DNA of 64,000 nucleotides from Siphonodentalium dalli (lineage: Eukaryota; Mollusca; Scaphopoda; Gadilida; Siphonodentaliidae), in assembly GCA_032622095.1 (NCBI GenBank), contig CP136064.1:1984001-2048000 (forward strand), given 5' to 3'. Shown piece after piece: positions 26,201 through 39,706 of the stretch; position 1 is the first letter of the stretch; every line of letters starts with the position of its first letter. The notes beneath the pieces are model-generated. The model worked only from the letters and a program-made list of their open reading frames with translations. It was not told the origin of the DNA and did not search any database. A program made the position numbers and the translations under genes.

Positions 26201-27111
26201 GGAGTACGGTTGGATATTTTCAATTTGGCGCATGTTTCTCCATACCGCGCCATGTCAATTCTGGCCATATCCGAATCGGGTTGTCATTTACAATGACTAC
26301 AGAAAATAAATATCTTCATGTTGGAATGCAAATGTATGTTTAAAGGAACAGATGTATCTCAACTTAAAGGGACATAAGTAACACAGTCACCAACTTTAAG
26401 GGGTGTCTGATATAGACTGGTTCCATGGTGGAGTACGGTTGGATATTTTCAATTTGGCGCATGTTTCTCCATACCGCGCCATGTCAATTCTGGCCATATC
26501 CGAATCGGGTTGTCATTTACAATGACTACAGAAAATAAATATCTTCATGTTGGAATGCAAATGTATGTTTAAAGGAACAGATGTATCTCAACTTAAAGGG
26601 ACATAAGTAACACAGTCACCAACTTTAAGGGGTGTCTGCTATAGACTGGTTCCATGGTGGAGTACGGTTGGATATTTTCAATTTGGCGCATGTTTCTCCA
26701 TACCGCGCCATGTCAAATCTGGCCTTATCCGAATCGGGTTGTCATTTACAATGACTACAGAAAATAAATATCTTCATGTTGGAATGCAAATGTATGTTTA
26801 AAGGAACAGATGTATCTCAACTTAAAGGGACATAAATAGCACAATCACCAACTTTAAGGGGTATCTGCTATAGACTGGTTCCATGGTGGAGTACTGTTGG
26901 ATATTTTCAATTTGGCGCATGTTTTTCCATACCGCGCCATGCCAAATCTGGCCATATCCGAATCGAGTTGTCATTTACAATGACTACAGAAAATAGATAT
27001 CTTCTTGTTGGAATGCAAAAGTATGTTTAAAGGAACAGATGTATCTCAACTTAAAGGGACATAAGTAACACAGTCACCAACTTTAAGGGGTGTCTGCTAT
27101 AGACTGGTTCC
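23220..27111 (+). repeat. Transition from the K-doublet lineage back to the single-K lineage
   Basis: It begins with the 228-bp GCGCTTG/CAATAG monomer (23220) and the K at 23448, then the TAAATGAAC monomer (23677) and CAAAGG monomer (23906). After several standard monomers it changes to the single-K cassette: CGAG/GTAACTC (25051), K with GGAACAT (25280), GHN (25509) and CATAGG (25738). At 26654-27111 lies a pair of monomers marked by CCTTATCC (near 26722) that is seen again at 31692-32149. Confidence 0.75.
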
Positions 27112-29401
27112 ATGGTGGAGTACGGTTGGATATTTTCAATTTGGCGCATGTTTCTCCATACCGCGCCATGTCAAATCTGGCCATATCCGAATCGGGTTGT
27201 CATTTACAATGACTACAGAAAATAAATATCTTCATGTTGGAATGCAAATGTATGTTTAAAGGAACAGATGTATCTCAACTTAAAGGGCCATAAATAGCAC
27301 AATCACCAACTTTAAGGGGTATCTGCTATAGACTGGTTCCATGGTGGAGTACTGTTGGATATTTTCAATTTGGCGCATGTTTTTCCATACCGCGCCATGT
27401 CAAATCTGGCCATATCCGAATCGAGTTGTCATTTACAATGACTACAGAAAATAGATATCTTCTTGTTGGAATGCAAAAGTATGTTTAAAGGAACAGATGT
27501 AACTCAACTTAAAGGGACATAAGTAACACAGTCACCAACTTTAAGGGGTATCTGATTTAGACTGGTTCCATGGTGGAGTACGGTTGGATATTTTCAATTT
27601 GGCGCATGTTTCTCCATACCGCGCCATGTCAAATCTGGCCATATCCGAATCGGGTTGTCATTTACAATGTCTACAGAAAACAAATATCTTCATGTTGGAA
27701 TGCAAATGTATGTTTAAAGGAACAGATGTATCTCAACTTAAAGGAACATAAGTAACACAGTCACCAACTTTAAGGGGTATCTGCTATAGACAGGTTCCAT
27801 GGTGGAGTACGGTTGGATATTTTCAATTTGGCGCATGTTTCTCCATACCGCGCCATGTCAAATCTGGCCATATCCGAATCGGGTTGTCATTTACAATGAC
27901 TGCAGAAAATATATATCTTCATGTTGGAATGCAAATGTATGTTTAAAGGAACAGATGTATCTCAACTTAAAGGGATATAACTAACACAGTCACCAACTTT
28001 AAGGGGTATCTGCTATAGACTGGTTACATGGTGGATTACGGTTGGATATTTTCAATTTTGCGCATGTTTCTCCATACCGCGCCATGTCAAATCTGGCCAT
28101 ATCCGAATCGGGTTGTCATTTACAATGACTGCAGAAAATATATATCTTCATGGTGGAATGCAAATGTATGTTTAAAGGAACAGATGTATCTCAACTTAAA
28201 GGGACATAGGTAACACAGTCACCAACTTTAAGGGGTATCTGCTATAGACTGGTTCCATGGTGGAGTACGGTTGGATATTTTCAATTTGGCGCATGTTTCT
28301 CCATACCGCGCCATGTCAAATCTGGCCATATCCGAATCGGGTTGTCATTTACAATGACTGCAGAAAATAAATATCTTCATGTTGGAATGCAAATGTATGT
28401 TTAAAGGAACAGATGTATCTCAACTTAAAGGGACATAAGTAACACAGTCACCAACTTTAAGGGGTGTCTGATATAGACTGGTTCCATGGTGGAGTACGGT
28501 TGGATATTTTCAATTTGGCGCATGTTTCTCCATACCGCGCCATGTCAAATCTGGCCATATCCGAATCGGGTTGTCATTTACAATGACGGCAGAAAATATA
28601 TATCTTCATGGTGGAATGCAAATGTATGTTTAAAGGAACAGATGTATCTCAACTTAAAGGGACATAAGTAACACAGTCACCAACTTTAAGGGGTGTCTGA
28701 TATAGACTGGTTCCATGGTGGAGTACGGTTGGATATTTTCTATTTGGCGCATGTTTCTCCATACCGCGCCATGTCAAATCTGGCCATATCCGAATCGGGT
28801 TGTCATTTACAATGACTACAGAAAATAAATATCTTCATGTTGGAATGCAAATGTATGTTTAAAGGAACAGATGTATCACAACTTAAAGGGACATAAGTAA
28901 CACCGTCACCAACTTTAAGGGTTATCTGCTATAGACTGGTTCCATGGTGGAGTACTGTTGGATATTTTCAATTTGGCGCATGTTTCTCCATACCGCGCCA
29001 TGTCAATTCTGGCCATATCCGAATCGGGTTGTCATTTACAATGACTACAGAAAATAAATATCTTCATGTTGGAATGCAAATGTATGTTTAAAGGAACAGA
29101 TGTATCTCAACTTAAAGGGACATAAGTAACACAGTCACCAACTTTAAGGGGTGTCTGATATAGACTGGTTCCATGGTGGAGTACGGTTGGATATTTTCAA
29201 TTTGGCGCATGTTTCTCCATACCGCGCCATGTCAATTCTGGCCATATCCGAATCGGGTTGTCATTTACAATGACTACAGAAAATAAATATCTTCATGTTG
29301 GAATGCAAATGTATGTTTAAAGGAACAGATGTATCTCAACTTAAAGGGACATAAGTAACACAGTCACCAACTTTAAGGGGTGTCTGCTATAGACTGGTTC
29401 C
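27112..29401 (+). repeat. 10-monomer higher-order repeat, copy 1 (2290 bp)
   Basis: The order includes the AAAGGGCCAT monomer (27112), CGAG (27341), K (27570), GHN ending in GGATATAAC (27799), GGATTACGG/TTTTGCGC (28028), GACGGCAG (28486), TTTTCTATTT with GTATCACAAC (28715) and GGGTTATC before a TACTGTT/CAATTC monomer (28944). Each marker recurs 2290 bp downstream. Confidence 0.85.
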
Positions 29402-31691
29402 ATGGTGGAGTACGGTTGGATATTTTCAATTTGGCGCATGTTTCTCCATACCGCGCCATGTCAAATCTGGCCATATCCGAATCGGGTTGTCATTTACAAT
29501 GACTACAGAAAATAAATATCTTCATGTTGGAATGCAAATGTATGTTTAAAGGAACAGATGTATCTCAACTTAAAGGGCCATAAATAGCACAATCACCAAC
29601 TTTAAGGGGTATCTGCTATAGACTGGTTCCATGGTGGAGTACTGTTGGATATTTTCAATTTGGCGCATGTTTTTCCATACCGCGCCATGTCAAATCTGGC
29701 CATATCCGAATCGAGTTGTCATTTACAATGACTACAGAAAATAGATATCTTCTTGTTGGAATGCAAAAGTATGTTTAAAGGAACAGATGTAACTCAACTT
29801 AAAGGGACATAAGTAACACAGTCACCAACTTTAAGGGGTATCTGATTTAGACTGGTTCCATGGTGGAGTACGGTTGGATATTTTCAATTTGGCGCATGTT
29901 TCTCCATACCGCGCCATGTCAAATCTGGCCATATCCGAATCGGGTTGTCATTTACAATGTCTACAGAAAACAAATATCTTCATGTTGGAATGCAAATGTA
30001 TGTTTAAAGGAACAGATGTATCTCAACTTAAAGGAACATAAGTAACACAGTCACCAACTTTAAGGGGTATCTGCTATAGACAGGTTCCATGGTGGAGTAC
30101 GGTTGGATATTTTCAATTTGGCGCATGTTTCTCCATACCGCGCCATGTCAAATCTGGCCATATCCGAATCGGGTTGTCATTTACAATGACTGCAGAAAAT
30201 ATATATCTTCATGTTGGAATGCAAATGTATGTTTAAAGGAACAGATGTATCTCAACTTAAAGGGATATAACTAACACAGTCACCAACTTTAAGGGGTATC
30301 TGCTATAGACTGGTTACATGGTGGATTACGGTTGGATATTTTCAATTTTGCGCATGTTTCTCCATACCGCGCCATGTCAAATCTGGCCATATCCGAATCG
30401 GGTTGTCATTTACAATGACTGCAGAAAATATATATCTTCATGGTGGAATGCAAATGTATGTTTAAAGGAACAGATGTATCTCAACTTAAAGGGACATAGG
30501 TAACACAGTCACCAACTTTAAGGGGTATCTGCTATAGACTGGTTCCATGGTGGAGTACGGTTGGATATTTTCAATTTGGCGCATGTTTCTCCATACCGCG
30601 CCATGTCAAATCTGGCCATATCCGAATCGGGTTGTCATTTACAATGACTGCAGAAAATAAATATCTTCATGTTGGAATGCAAATGTATGTTTAAAGGAAC
30701 AGATGTATCTCAACTTAAAGGGACATAAGTAACACAGTCACCAACTTTAAGGGGTGTCTGATATAGACTGGTTCCATGGTGGAGTACGGTTGGATATTTT
30801 CAATTTGGCGCATGTTTCTCCATACCGCGCCATGTCAAATCTGGCCATATCCGAATCGGGTTGTCATTTACAATGACGGCAGAAAATATATATCTTCATG
30901 GTGGAATGCAAATGTATGTTTAAAGGAACAGATGTATCTCAACTTAAAGGGACATAAGTAACACAGTCACCAACTTTAAGGGGTGTCTGATATAGACTGG
31001 TTCCATGGTGGAGTACGGTTGGATATTTTCTATTTGGCGCATGTTTCTCCATACCGCGCCATGTCAAATCTGGCCATATCCGAATCGGGTTGTCATTTAC
31101 AATGACTACAGAAAATAAATATCTTCATGTTGGAATGCAAATGTATGTTTAAAGGAACAGATGTATCACAACTTAAAGGGACATAAGTAACACCGTCACC
31201 AACTTTAAGGGTTATCTGCTATAGACTGGTTCCATGGTGGAGTACTGTTGGATATTTTCAATTTGGCGCATGTTTCTCCATACCGCGCCATGTCAATTCT
31301 GGCCATATCCGAATCGGGTTGTCATTTACAATGACTACAGAAAATAAATATCTTCATGTTGGAATGCAAATGTATGTTTAAAGGAACAGATGTATCTCAA
31401 CTTAAAGGGACATAAGTAACACAGTCACCAACTTTAAGGGGTGTCTGATATAGACTGGTTCCATGGTGGAGTACGGTTGGATATTTTCAATTTGGCGCAT
31501 GTTTCTCCATACCGCGCCATGTCAATTCTGGCCATATCCGAATCGGGTTGTCATTTACAATGACTACAGAAAATAAATATCTTCATGTTGGAATGCAAAT
31601 GTATGTTTAAAGGAACAGATGTATCTCAACTTAAAGGGACATAAGTAACACAGTCACCAACTTTAAGGGGTGTCTGCTATAGACTGGTTCC
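29402..31691 (+). repeat. 10-monomer higher-order repeat, copy 2 (2290 bp)
   Basis: It abuts copy 1 and repeats its markers at +2290: AAAGGGCCAT near 29575, K at 29860, GGATATAAC near 30254, GGATTACGG near 30322, GACGGCAG near 30877, GTATCACAAC near 31163 and GGGTTATC near 31209. Confidence 0.85.
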
Positions 31692-32149
31692 ATGGTGGAG
31701 TACGGTTGGATATTTTCAATTTGGCGCATGTTTCTCCATACCGCGCCATGTCAAATCTGGCCTTATCCGAATCGGGTTGTCATTTACAATGACTACAGAA
31801 AATAAATATCTTCATGTTGGAATGCAAATGTATGTTTAAAGGAACAGATGTATCTCAACTTAAAGGGACATAAATAGCACAATCACCAACTTTAAGGGGT
31901 ATCTGCTATAGACTGGTTCCATGGTGGAGTACTGTTGGATATTTTCAATTTGGCGCATGTTTTTCCATACCGCGCCATGTCAAATCTGGCCATATCCGAA
32001 TCGAGTTGTCATTTACAATGACTACAGAAAATAGATATCTTCTTGTTGGAATGCAAAAGTATGTTTAAAGGAACAGATGTATCTCAACTTAAAGGGACAT
32101 AAGTAACACAGTCACCAACTTTAAGGGGTGTCTGCTATAGACTGGTTCC
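31692..32149 (+). repeat. Two-monomer add-on matching 26654-27111
   Basis: This pair carries CCTTATCC near 31760 and a CGAG monomer with GTATCTC. It is the counterpart of 26654-27111, offset 5038 bp (22 monomers). It makes the spacing to the next 10-monomer copy 12 monomers instead of 10. One small difference is GCCAAATC near 26941 against GTCAAATC here. Confidence 0.75.
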
Positions 32150-34439
32150 ATGGTGGAGTACGGTTGGATATTTTCAATTTGGCGCATGTTTCTCCATACC
32201 GCGCCATGTCAAATCTGGCCATATCCGAATCGGGTTGTCATTTACAATGACTACAGAAAATAAATATCTTCATGTTGGAATGCAAATGTATGTTTAAAGG
32301 AACAGATGTATCTCAACTTAAAGGGCCATAAATAGCACAATCACCAACTTTAAGGGGTATCTGCTATAGACTGGTTCCATGGTGGAGTACTGTTGGATAT
32401 TTTCAATTAGGCGCATGTTTTTCCATACCGCGCCATGTCAAATCTGGCCATATCCGAATCGAGTTGTCATTTACAATGACTACAGAAAATAGATATCTTC
32501 TTGTTGGAATGCAAAAGTATGTTTAAAGGAACAGATGTAACTCAACTTAAAGGGACATAAGTAACACAGTCACCAACTTTAAGGGGTATCTGATTTAGAC
32601 TGGTTCCATGGTGGAGTACGGTTGGATATTTTCAATTTGGCGCATGTTTCTCCATACCGCGCCATGTCAAATCTGGCCATATCCGAATCGGGTTGTCATT
32701 TACAATGTCTACAGAAAACAAATATCTTTATGTTGGAATGCAAATGTATGTTTAAAGGAACAGATGTATCTCAACTTAAAGGAACATAAGTAACACAGTC
32801 ACCAACTTTAAGGGGTATCTGCTATAGACTGGTTCCATGGTGGAGTACGGTTGGATATTTTCAATTTGGCGCATGTTTCTCCATACCGCGCCATGTCAAA
32901 TCTGGCCATATCCGAATCGGGTTGTCATTTACAATGACTGCAGAAAATTTATATCTTCATGTTGGAATGCAAATGTATGTTTAAAGGAACAGATGTATCT
33001 CAACTTAAAGGGACATAACTAACACAGTCACCAACTTTAAGGGGTATCTGCTATAGACTGGTTACATGGTGGATTACGGTTGGATATTTTCAATTTTGCG
33101 CATGTTTCTCCATACCGCGCCATGTCAAATCTGGCCATATCCGAATCGGGTTGTCATTTACAATGACTGCAGAAAATATATATCTTCATGGTGGAATGCA
33201 AATGTATGTTTAAAGGAACAGATGTATCTCAACTTAAAGGGACATAGGTAACACAGTCACCAACTTTAAGGGGTATCTGCTATAGACTGGTTCCATGGTG
33301 GAGTACGGTTGGATATTTTCAATTTGGCGCATGTTTCTCCATACCGCGCCATGTCAAATCTGGCCATATCCGAATCGGGTTGTCATTTACAATGACTGCA
33401 GAAAATAAATATCTTCATGTTGGAATGCAAATGTATGTTTAAAGGAACAGATGTATCTCAACTTAAAGGGACATAAGTAACACAGTCACCAACTTTAAGG
33501 GGTGTCTGATATAGACTGGTTCCATGGTGGAGTACGGTTGGATATTTTCAATTTGGCGCATGTTTCTCCATACAGCGCCATGTCAAATCTGGCCATATCC
33601 GAATCGGGTTGTCATTTACAATGACGGCAGAAAATATATATCTTCATGGTGGAATGCAAATGTATGTTTAAAGGAACAGATGTATCTCAACTTAAAGGGA
33701 CATAAGTAACACAGTCACCAACTTTAAGGGGTGTCTGATATAGACTGGTTCCATGGTGGAGTACGGTTGGATATTTTCTATTTGGCGCATGTTTCTCCAT
33801 ACCGCGCCATGTCAAATCTGGCCATATCCGAATCGGGTTGTCATTTACAATGACTACAGAAAATAAATATCTTCATGTTGGAATGCAAATGTATGTTTAA
33901 AGGAACAGATGTATCACAACTTAAAGGGACATAAGTAACACCGTCACCAACTTTAAGGGTTATCTGCTATAGACTGGTTCCATGGTGGAGTACTGTTGGA
34001 TATTTTCAATTTGGCGCATGTTTCTCCATACCGCGCCATGTCAATTCTGGCCATATCCGAATCGGGTTGTCATTTACAATGACTACAGAAAATAAATATC
34101 TTCATGTTGGAATGCAAATGTATGTTTAAAGGAACAGATGTATCTCAACTTAAAGGGACATAAGTAACACAGTCACCAACTTTAAGGGGTGTCTGATATA
34201 GACTGGTTCCATGGTGGAGTACGGTTGGATATTTTCAATTTGGCGCATGTTTCTCCATACCGCGCCATGTCAATTCTGGCCATATCCGAATCGGGTTGTC
34301 ATTTACAATGACTACAGAAAATAAATATCTTCATGTTGGAATGCAAATGTATGTTTAAAGGAACAGATGTATCTCAACTTAAAGGGACATAACTAACACA
34401 GTCACCAACTTTAAGGGGTGTCTGCTATAGACTGGTTCC
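32150..34439 (+). repeat. 10-monomer higher-order repeat, copy 3 (2290 bp)
   Basis: Same order as copies 1 and 2: AAAGGGCCAT (near 32325), K (32608), GHN (32837), GGATTACGG (33066), GACGGCAG (33524), GTATCACAAC (near 33912) and GGGTTATC (near 33958). Private changes include CTTTATG in the K monomer near 32728, AAATTTATAT near 32946 and CATACAGCG near 33572. Confidence 0.8.
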
Positions 34440-35584
34440 ATGGTGGAGTACGGTTGGGTATTTTCAATTTTGCGCATGTTTCTCCATACCGCGCCATGTC
34501 AAATCTGGCCATATCCGAATCGGGTTGTCATTTACAATGACTGCAGAAAATATATATCTTCATGGTGGAATGCAAATGTATGTTTAAAGGAACAGATGTA
34601 TCTCAACTTAAAGGGACATAGGTAACACAGTCACCAACTTTAAGGGGTATCTGCTATAGACTGGTTCCATGGTGGAGTACGGTTGGATATTTTCAATTTG
34701 GCGCATGTTTCTCCATACCGCGCCATGTCAAATCTGGCCATATCCGAATCGGGTTGTCATTTACAATGACTGCAGAAAATAAATATCTTCATGTTGGAAT
34801 GCAAATGTATGTTTAAAGGAACAGATGTATCTCAACTTAAAGGGACATAAGTAACACAGTCACCAACTTTAAGGGGTGTCTGATATAGACTGGTTCCATG
34901 GTGGAGTACGGTTGGATATTTTCAATTTGGCGCATGTTTCTCCATACCGCGCCATGTCAAATCTGGCCATATCCGAATCGGGTTGTCATTTACAATGACG
35001 GCAGAAAATATATATCTTCATGGTGGAATGCAAATGTATGTTTAAAGGAACAGATGTATCTCAACTTAAAGGGACATAAGTAACACAGTCACCAACTTTA
35101 AGGGGTGTCTGATATAGACTGGTTCCATGGTGGAGTACGGTTGGATATTTACTATTTGGCGCATGTTTCTCCATACCGCGCCATGTCAAATCTGGCCATA
35201 TCCGAATCGGGTTGTCATTTACAATGACTACAGAAAATAAATATCTTCATGTTGGAATGCAAATGTATGTTTAAAGGAACAGATGTATCACAACTTAAAG
35301 GGACATAAGTAACACCGTCACCAACTTTAAGGGGTATCTGCTATAGACTGGTTCCATGGTGGAGTACTGTTGGATATTTTCAATTTGGCGCATGTTTCTC
35401 CATACCGCGCCATGTCAATTCTGGCCATATCCGAATCGGGTTGTCATTTACAATGACTACAGAAAATAAATATCTTCATGTTGGAATGCAAATGTATGTT
35501 TAAAGGAACAGATGTATCTCAACTTAAAGGGACATAAGTAACACAGTCACCAACTTTAAGGGGTGTCTGCTATAGACTGGTTCC
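34440..35584 (+). repeat. Five-monomer partial copy of 33066-34210
   Basis: TTTTGCGC/CATAGG (34440), TGCAG (34669), GACGGCAG (34898), CTATTT with GTATCACAAC (35127) and TACTGTT/CAATTC (35356) repeat the order found 1374 bp upstream. The copies diverge at 35585. Private changes are TTGGGTATT near 34454 and TATTTACTATTT near 35147. The GGGTTATC variant of the 10-monomer copies is absent here (GGGGTATC near 35331). Confidence 0.75.
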
Positions 35585-36042
35585 ATGGTGGAGTACGGTT
35601 GGATATTTTCAATTTGGCGCATGTTTCTCCATACCGCGCCATGTCAAATCTGGCCATATCCGAATCGGGTTGTCATTTACAATGACTACAGAAAATAAAT
35701 ATCTTCATGTTGGAATGCAAATGTATGTTTAAAGGAACAGATGTATCTCAACTTAAAGGGACATAAATAGCACAATCACCAACTTTAAGGGGTATCTGCT
35801 ATAGATTGGTTCCATGGTGGAGTACTGTTGGATATTTTCAATTTGGCGCATGTTTTTCCATACCGCGCCATGTCAAATCTGGCCATATCCGAATCGAGTT
35901 GTCATTTACAATGACTACAGAAAATAGATATCTTCTTGTTGGAATGCAAAAGTATGTTTAAAGGAACAGATGTAACTCAACTTAAAGGGACATAAGTAAC
36001 ACAGTCACCATCTTTATGGGGTATCTGATTTAGACTGGTTCC

Positions 36043-38520
36043 ATGGTGGAGTACGGTTGGATATTTTCAATTTGGCGCATGTTTCTCCATACCGCGCCAT
36101 GTCAAATCTGGCCATATCCGAATCGGGTTGTCATTTACAATGTCTACAGAAAACAAATATCTTCATGTTGGAATGCAAATGTATGTTTAAAGGAACAGAT
36201 GTATCTCAACTTAAAGGAACATAAGTAACACAGTCACCAACTTTAAGGGGTATCTGCTATAGACTGGTTCCATGGTGGAGTACGGTTGGATATTTTCAAT
36301 TTGGCGCATGTTTCTCCATACCGCGCCATGTCAAATCTGGCCATATCCGAATCGGGTTGTCATTTACAATGACTGCAGAAAATATATATCTTCATGTTGG
36401 AATGCAAATGTATGTTTAAAGGAACAGATGTATCTCAACTTAAAGGGACATAACTAACACAGTCACCAACTTTAAGGGGTATCTGCTATAGACTGGTTAC
36501 ATGGTGGAGTACGGTTGGATATTTTCAATTTTGCGCATGTTTCTCCATACCGCGCCATGTCAAATCTGGCCATATCCGAATCGGGTTGTCATTTACAATG
36601 ACTGCAGAAAATATATATCTTCATGGTGGAATGCAAATGTATGTTTAAAGGAACAGATGTATCTCAACTTAAAGGGACATAGGTAACACAGTCACCAACT
36701 TTAAGGGGTATCTGCTATAGACTGGTTCCATGGTGGAGTACGGTTGGATATTTTCAATTTGGCGCATGTTTTTCCATACCGCGCCATGTCAAATCTGGCC
36801 ATATCCGAATCGGGTTGTCATTTACAATGACTGCAGAAAATATATATCTTCATGGTGGAATGCAAATGTATGTTTAAAGGAACAGATGTATCTCAACTTA
36901 AAGGGACATAAGTAACACAGTCACCAACTTTAAGGGGTGTCTGATATAGACTGGTTCCATGGTGGAGTACGGTTGGATATTTTCTATTTGGCGCATGTTT
37001 CTCCATACCGCGCCATGTCAAATCTGGCCATATCCGAATCGGGTTGTCATTTACAATGACTACAGAAAATAAATATCTTCATGTTGGAATGCAAATGTAT
37101 GTTTAAAGGAACAGATGTATCTCAACTTAAAGGGACATAAGTAACACAGTCACCAACTTTAAGGGGTGTCTGCTATAGACTGGTTCCATGGTGGAGTACG
37201 GTTGGATATTTTCAATTTGGCGCATGTTTCTCCATACCGCGCCATGTCAATTCTGGCCATATCCGAATCGGGTTGTCATTTACAATGACTGCAGAATATA
37301 TATATCTTCATGGTGGAATGCAAATGTATGTTTAAAGGAACAGATGTATCTCAACTTAAAGGGACATAGGTAACACAGTCACCAACTTTAAGGGGTATCT
37401 GCTATAGACTGGTTCCATGGTGGAGTACGGTTGGATATTTTCAATTTGGCGCATGTTTCTCCATACCGCGCCATGTCAAATCTGGCCATATCCGAATCGG
37501 GTTGTCATTTACAATGACTGCAGAAAATAAATATCTTCATGTTGGAATGCAAATGTATGTTTAAAGGAACAGATGTATCTCAACTTAAAGGGACATAAGT
37601 AACACAGTCACCAACTTTAAGGGGTGTCTGATATAGACTGGTTCCATGGTGGAGTACGGTTGGATATTTTCAATTTGGCGCATGTTTCTCCATACCGCGC
37701 CATGTCAATTCTGGCCATATCCGAATCGGGTTGTCATTTACAATGACTACAGAAAATAAATATCTTCATGTTGGAATGCAAATGTATGTTTAAAGGAACA
37801 GATGTATCTCAACTTAAAGGGACATAAGTAACACAGTCACCAACTTTAAGGGGTGTCTGCTATAGACTGGTTCCATGGTGGAGTACGGTTGGATATTTTC
37901 AATTTGGCGCATGTTTCTCCATACCGCGCCATGTCAAATCTGGCCATATCCGAATCGGGTTGTCATTTACAATGACTACAGAAAATAAATATCTTCATGT
38001 TGGAATGCAAATGTATGTTTAAAGGAACAGATGTATCTCAACTTAAAGGGACATAAATAGCACAATCACCAACTTTAAGGGGTATCTGCTATAGACTGGT
38101 TCCATGGTGGAGTACTGTTGGATATTTTCAATTTGGCGCATGTTTTTCCATACCGCGCCATGTCAAATCTGGCCATATCCGAATCGAGTTGTCATTTACA
38201 ATGACTACAGAAAATAGATATCTTCTTGTTGGAATGCAAAAGTATGTTTAAAGGAACAGATGTAACTCAACTTAAAGGGACATAAGTAACACAGTCACCA
38301 ACTTTAAGGGGTATCTGATTTAGACTGGTTCCATGGTGGAGTACGGTTGGATATTTTCAATTTGGCGCATGTTTCTCCATACCGCGCCATGTCAAATCTG
38401 GCCATATCCGAATCGGGTTGTCATTTACAATGTCTACAGAAAACAAATATCTTCATGTTGGAATGCAAATGTATGTTTAAAGGAACACATGTATCTCAAC
38501 TTAAAGGGACATAACTAACA
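36043..38520 (+). repeat. Dispersed duplication, copy 1 of 3 (single-K cassette)
   Basis: The K at 36043 leads into GHN (36272), TTTTGCGC/CATAGG (36501), TACGGTT/GTTTTTCC (36730), CTATTT (36959), CAATTC/CATAGG (37188), TGCAG (37417), CAATTC (37646), CATAAATAGC (37875), CGAG (38104) and a K with GAACACATG (38333). The same order from 36272 onward recurs 3435 bp later (39707-41950). It recurs again at 45658-48130, there with one extra CAATTC monomer. Confidence 0.8.
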
Positions 38521-38561
38521 CAGTCACCAACTTTAAGGGGTGTCTGATATAGACTGGTTCC

Positions 38562-39706
38562 ATGGTGGAGTACGGTTGGATATTTTCAATTTGGCGCATG
38601 CTTCTCCATACCGCGCCATGTCAATTCTGGCCATATCCGAATCGGGTTGTCATTTACAATGACTACAGAAAATAAATATCTTCATGTTGGAATGCAAATG
38701 TATGTTTAAAGGAACAGATGTATCTCAACTTAAAGGGACATAAATAACACAATCACCAACTTTAAGGGGTATCTGCTATAGACTGGTTCCATGGTGGAGT
38801 ACTGTTGGATATTTTCAATTTGGCGCATGTTTTTCCATACCGCGCCATGTCAAATCTGGCCATATCCGAATCGGGTTGTCATTTACAATGACTGCAGAAA
38901 ATATATATCTTCATGGTGGAATGCAAATGTATGTTTAAAGGAACAGATGTATCTCAACTTAAAGGGACATAAGTAACACAGTCACCAACTTTAAGGGGTG
39001 TCTGATATAGACTGGTTCCATGGTGGAGTACGGTTGGATATTTTCTATTTGGCGCATGTTTCTCCATACCGCGCCATGTCAAATCTGGCCATATCCGAAT
39101 CGGGTTGTCATTTACAATGACTACAGAAAATAAATATCTTCATGTTGGAATGCAAATGTATGTTTAAAGGAACAGATGTATCTCAACTTAAAGGGACATA
39201 AGTAACACAGTCACCAACTTTAAGGGGTGTCTGCTATAGACTGGTTCCATGGTGGAGTACGGTTGGATATTTTCAATTTGGCGCATGTTTCCCCATACCG
39301 CGCCATGTCAAATCTGGCCATATCCGAATCGGGTTGTCATTTACAATGACTACAGAAAATAAATATCTTCATGTTGGAATGCAAATGTATGTTTAAAGGA
39401 ACAGATGTATCTCAACTTAAAGGGACATAAATAGCACAATCACCAACTTTAAGGGGTATCTGCTATAGATTGGTTCCATGGTGGAGTACTGTTGGATATT
39501 TTCAATTTGGCGCATGTTTTTCCATACCGCGCCATGTCAAATCTGGCCATATCCGAATCGAGTTGTCATTTACAATGACTACAGAAAATAGATATCTTCT
39601 TGTTGGAATGCAAAAGTATGTTTAAAGGAACAGATGTAACTCAACTTAAAGGGACATAAGTAACACAGTCACCAACTTTAAGGGGTATCTGCTATAGACT
39701 GGTTCC
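38562..39706 (+). repeat. Five-monomer spacer between dispersed copies
   Basis: CAATTC with GCTTCTCC (38562), TACTGTT/GTTTTTCC (38791), CTATTT (39020), CCCC type (39249) and CGAG/GTAACTC (39478). The CTATTT-CCCC order is the same as in the 15-monomer block (6512, 6741) and the 6-monomer block (19327, 19556). Confidence 0.7.
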
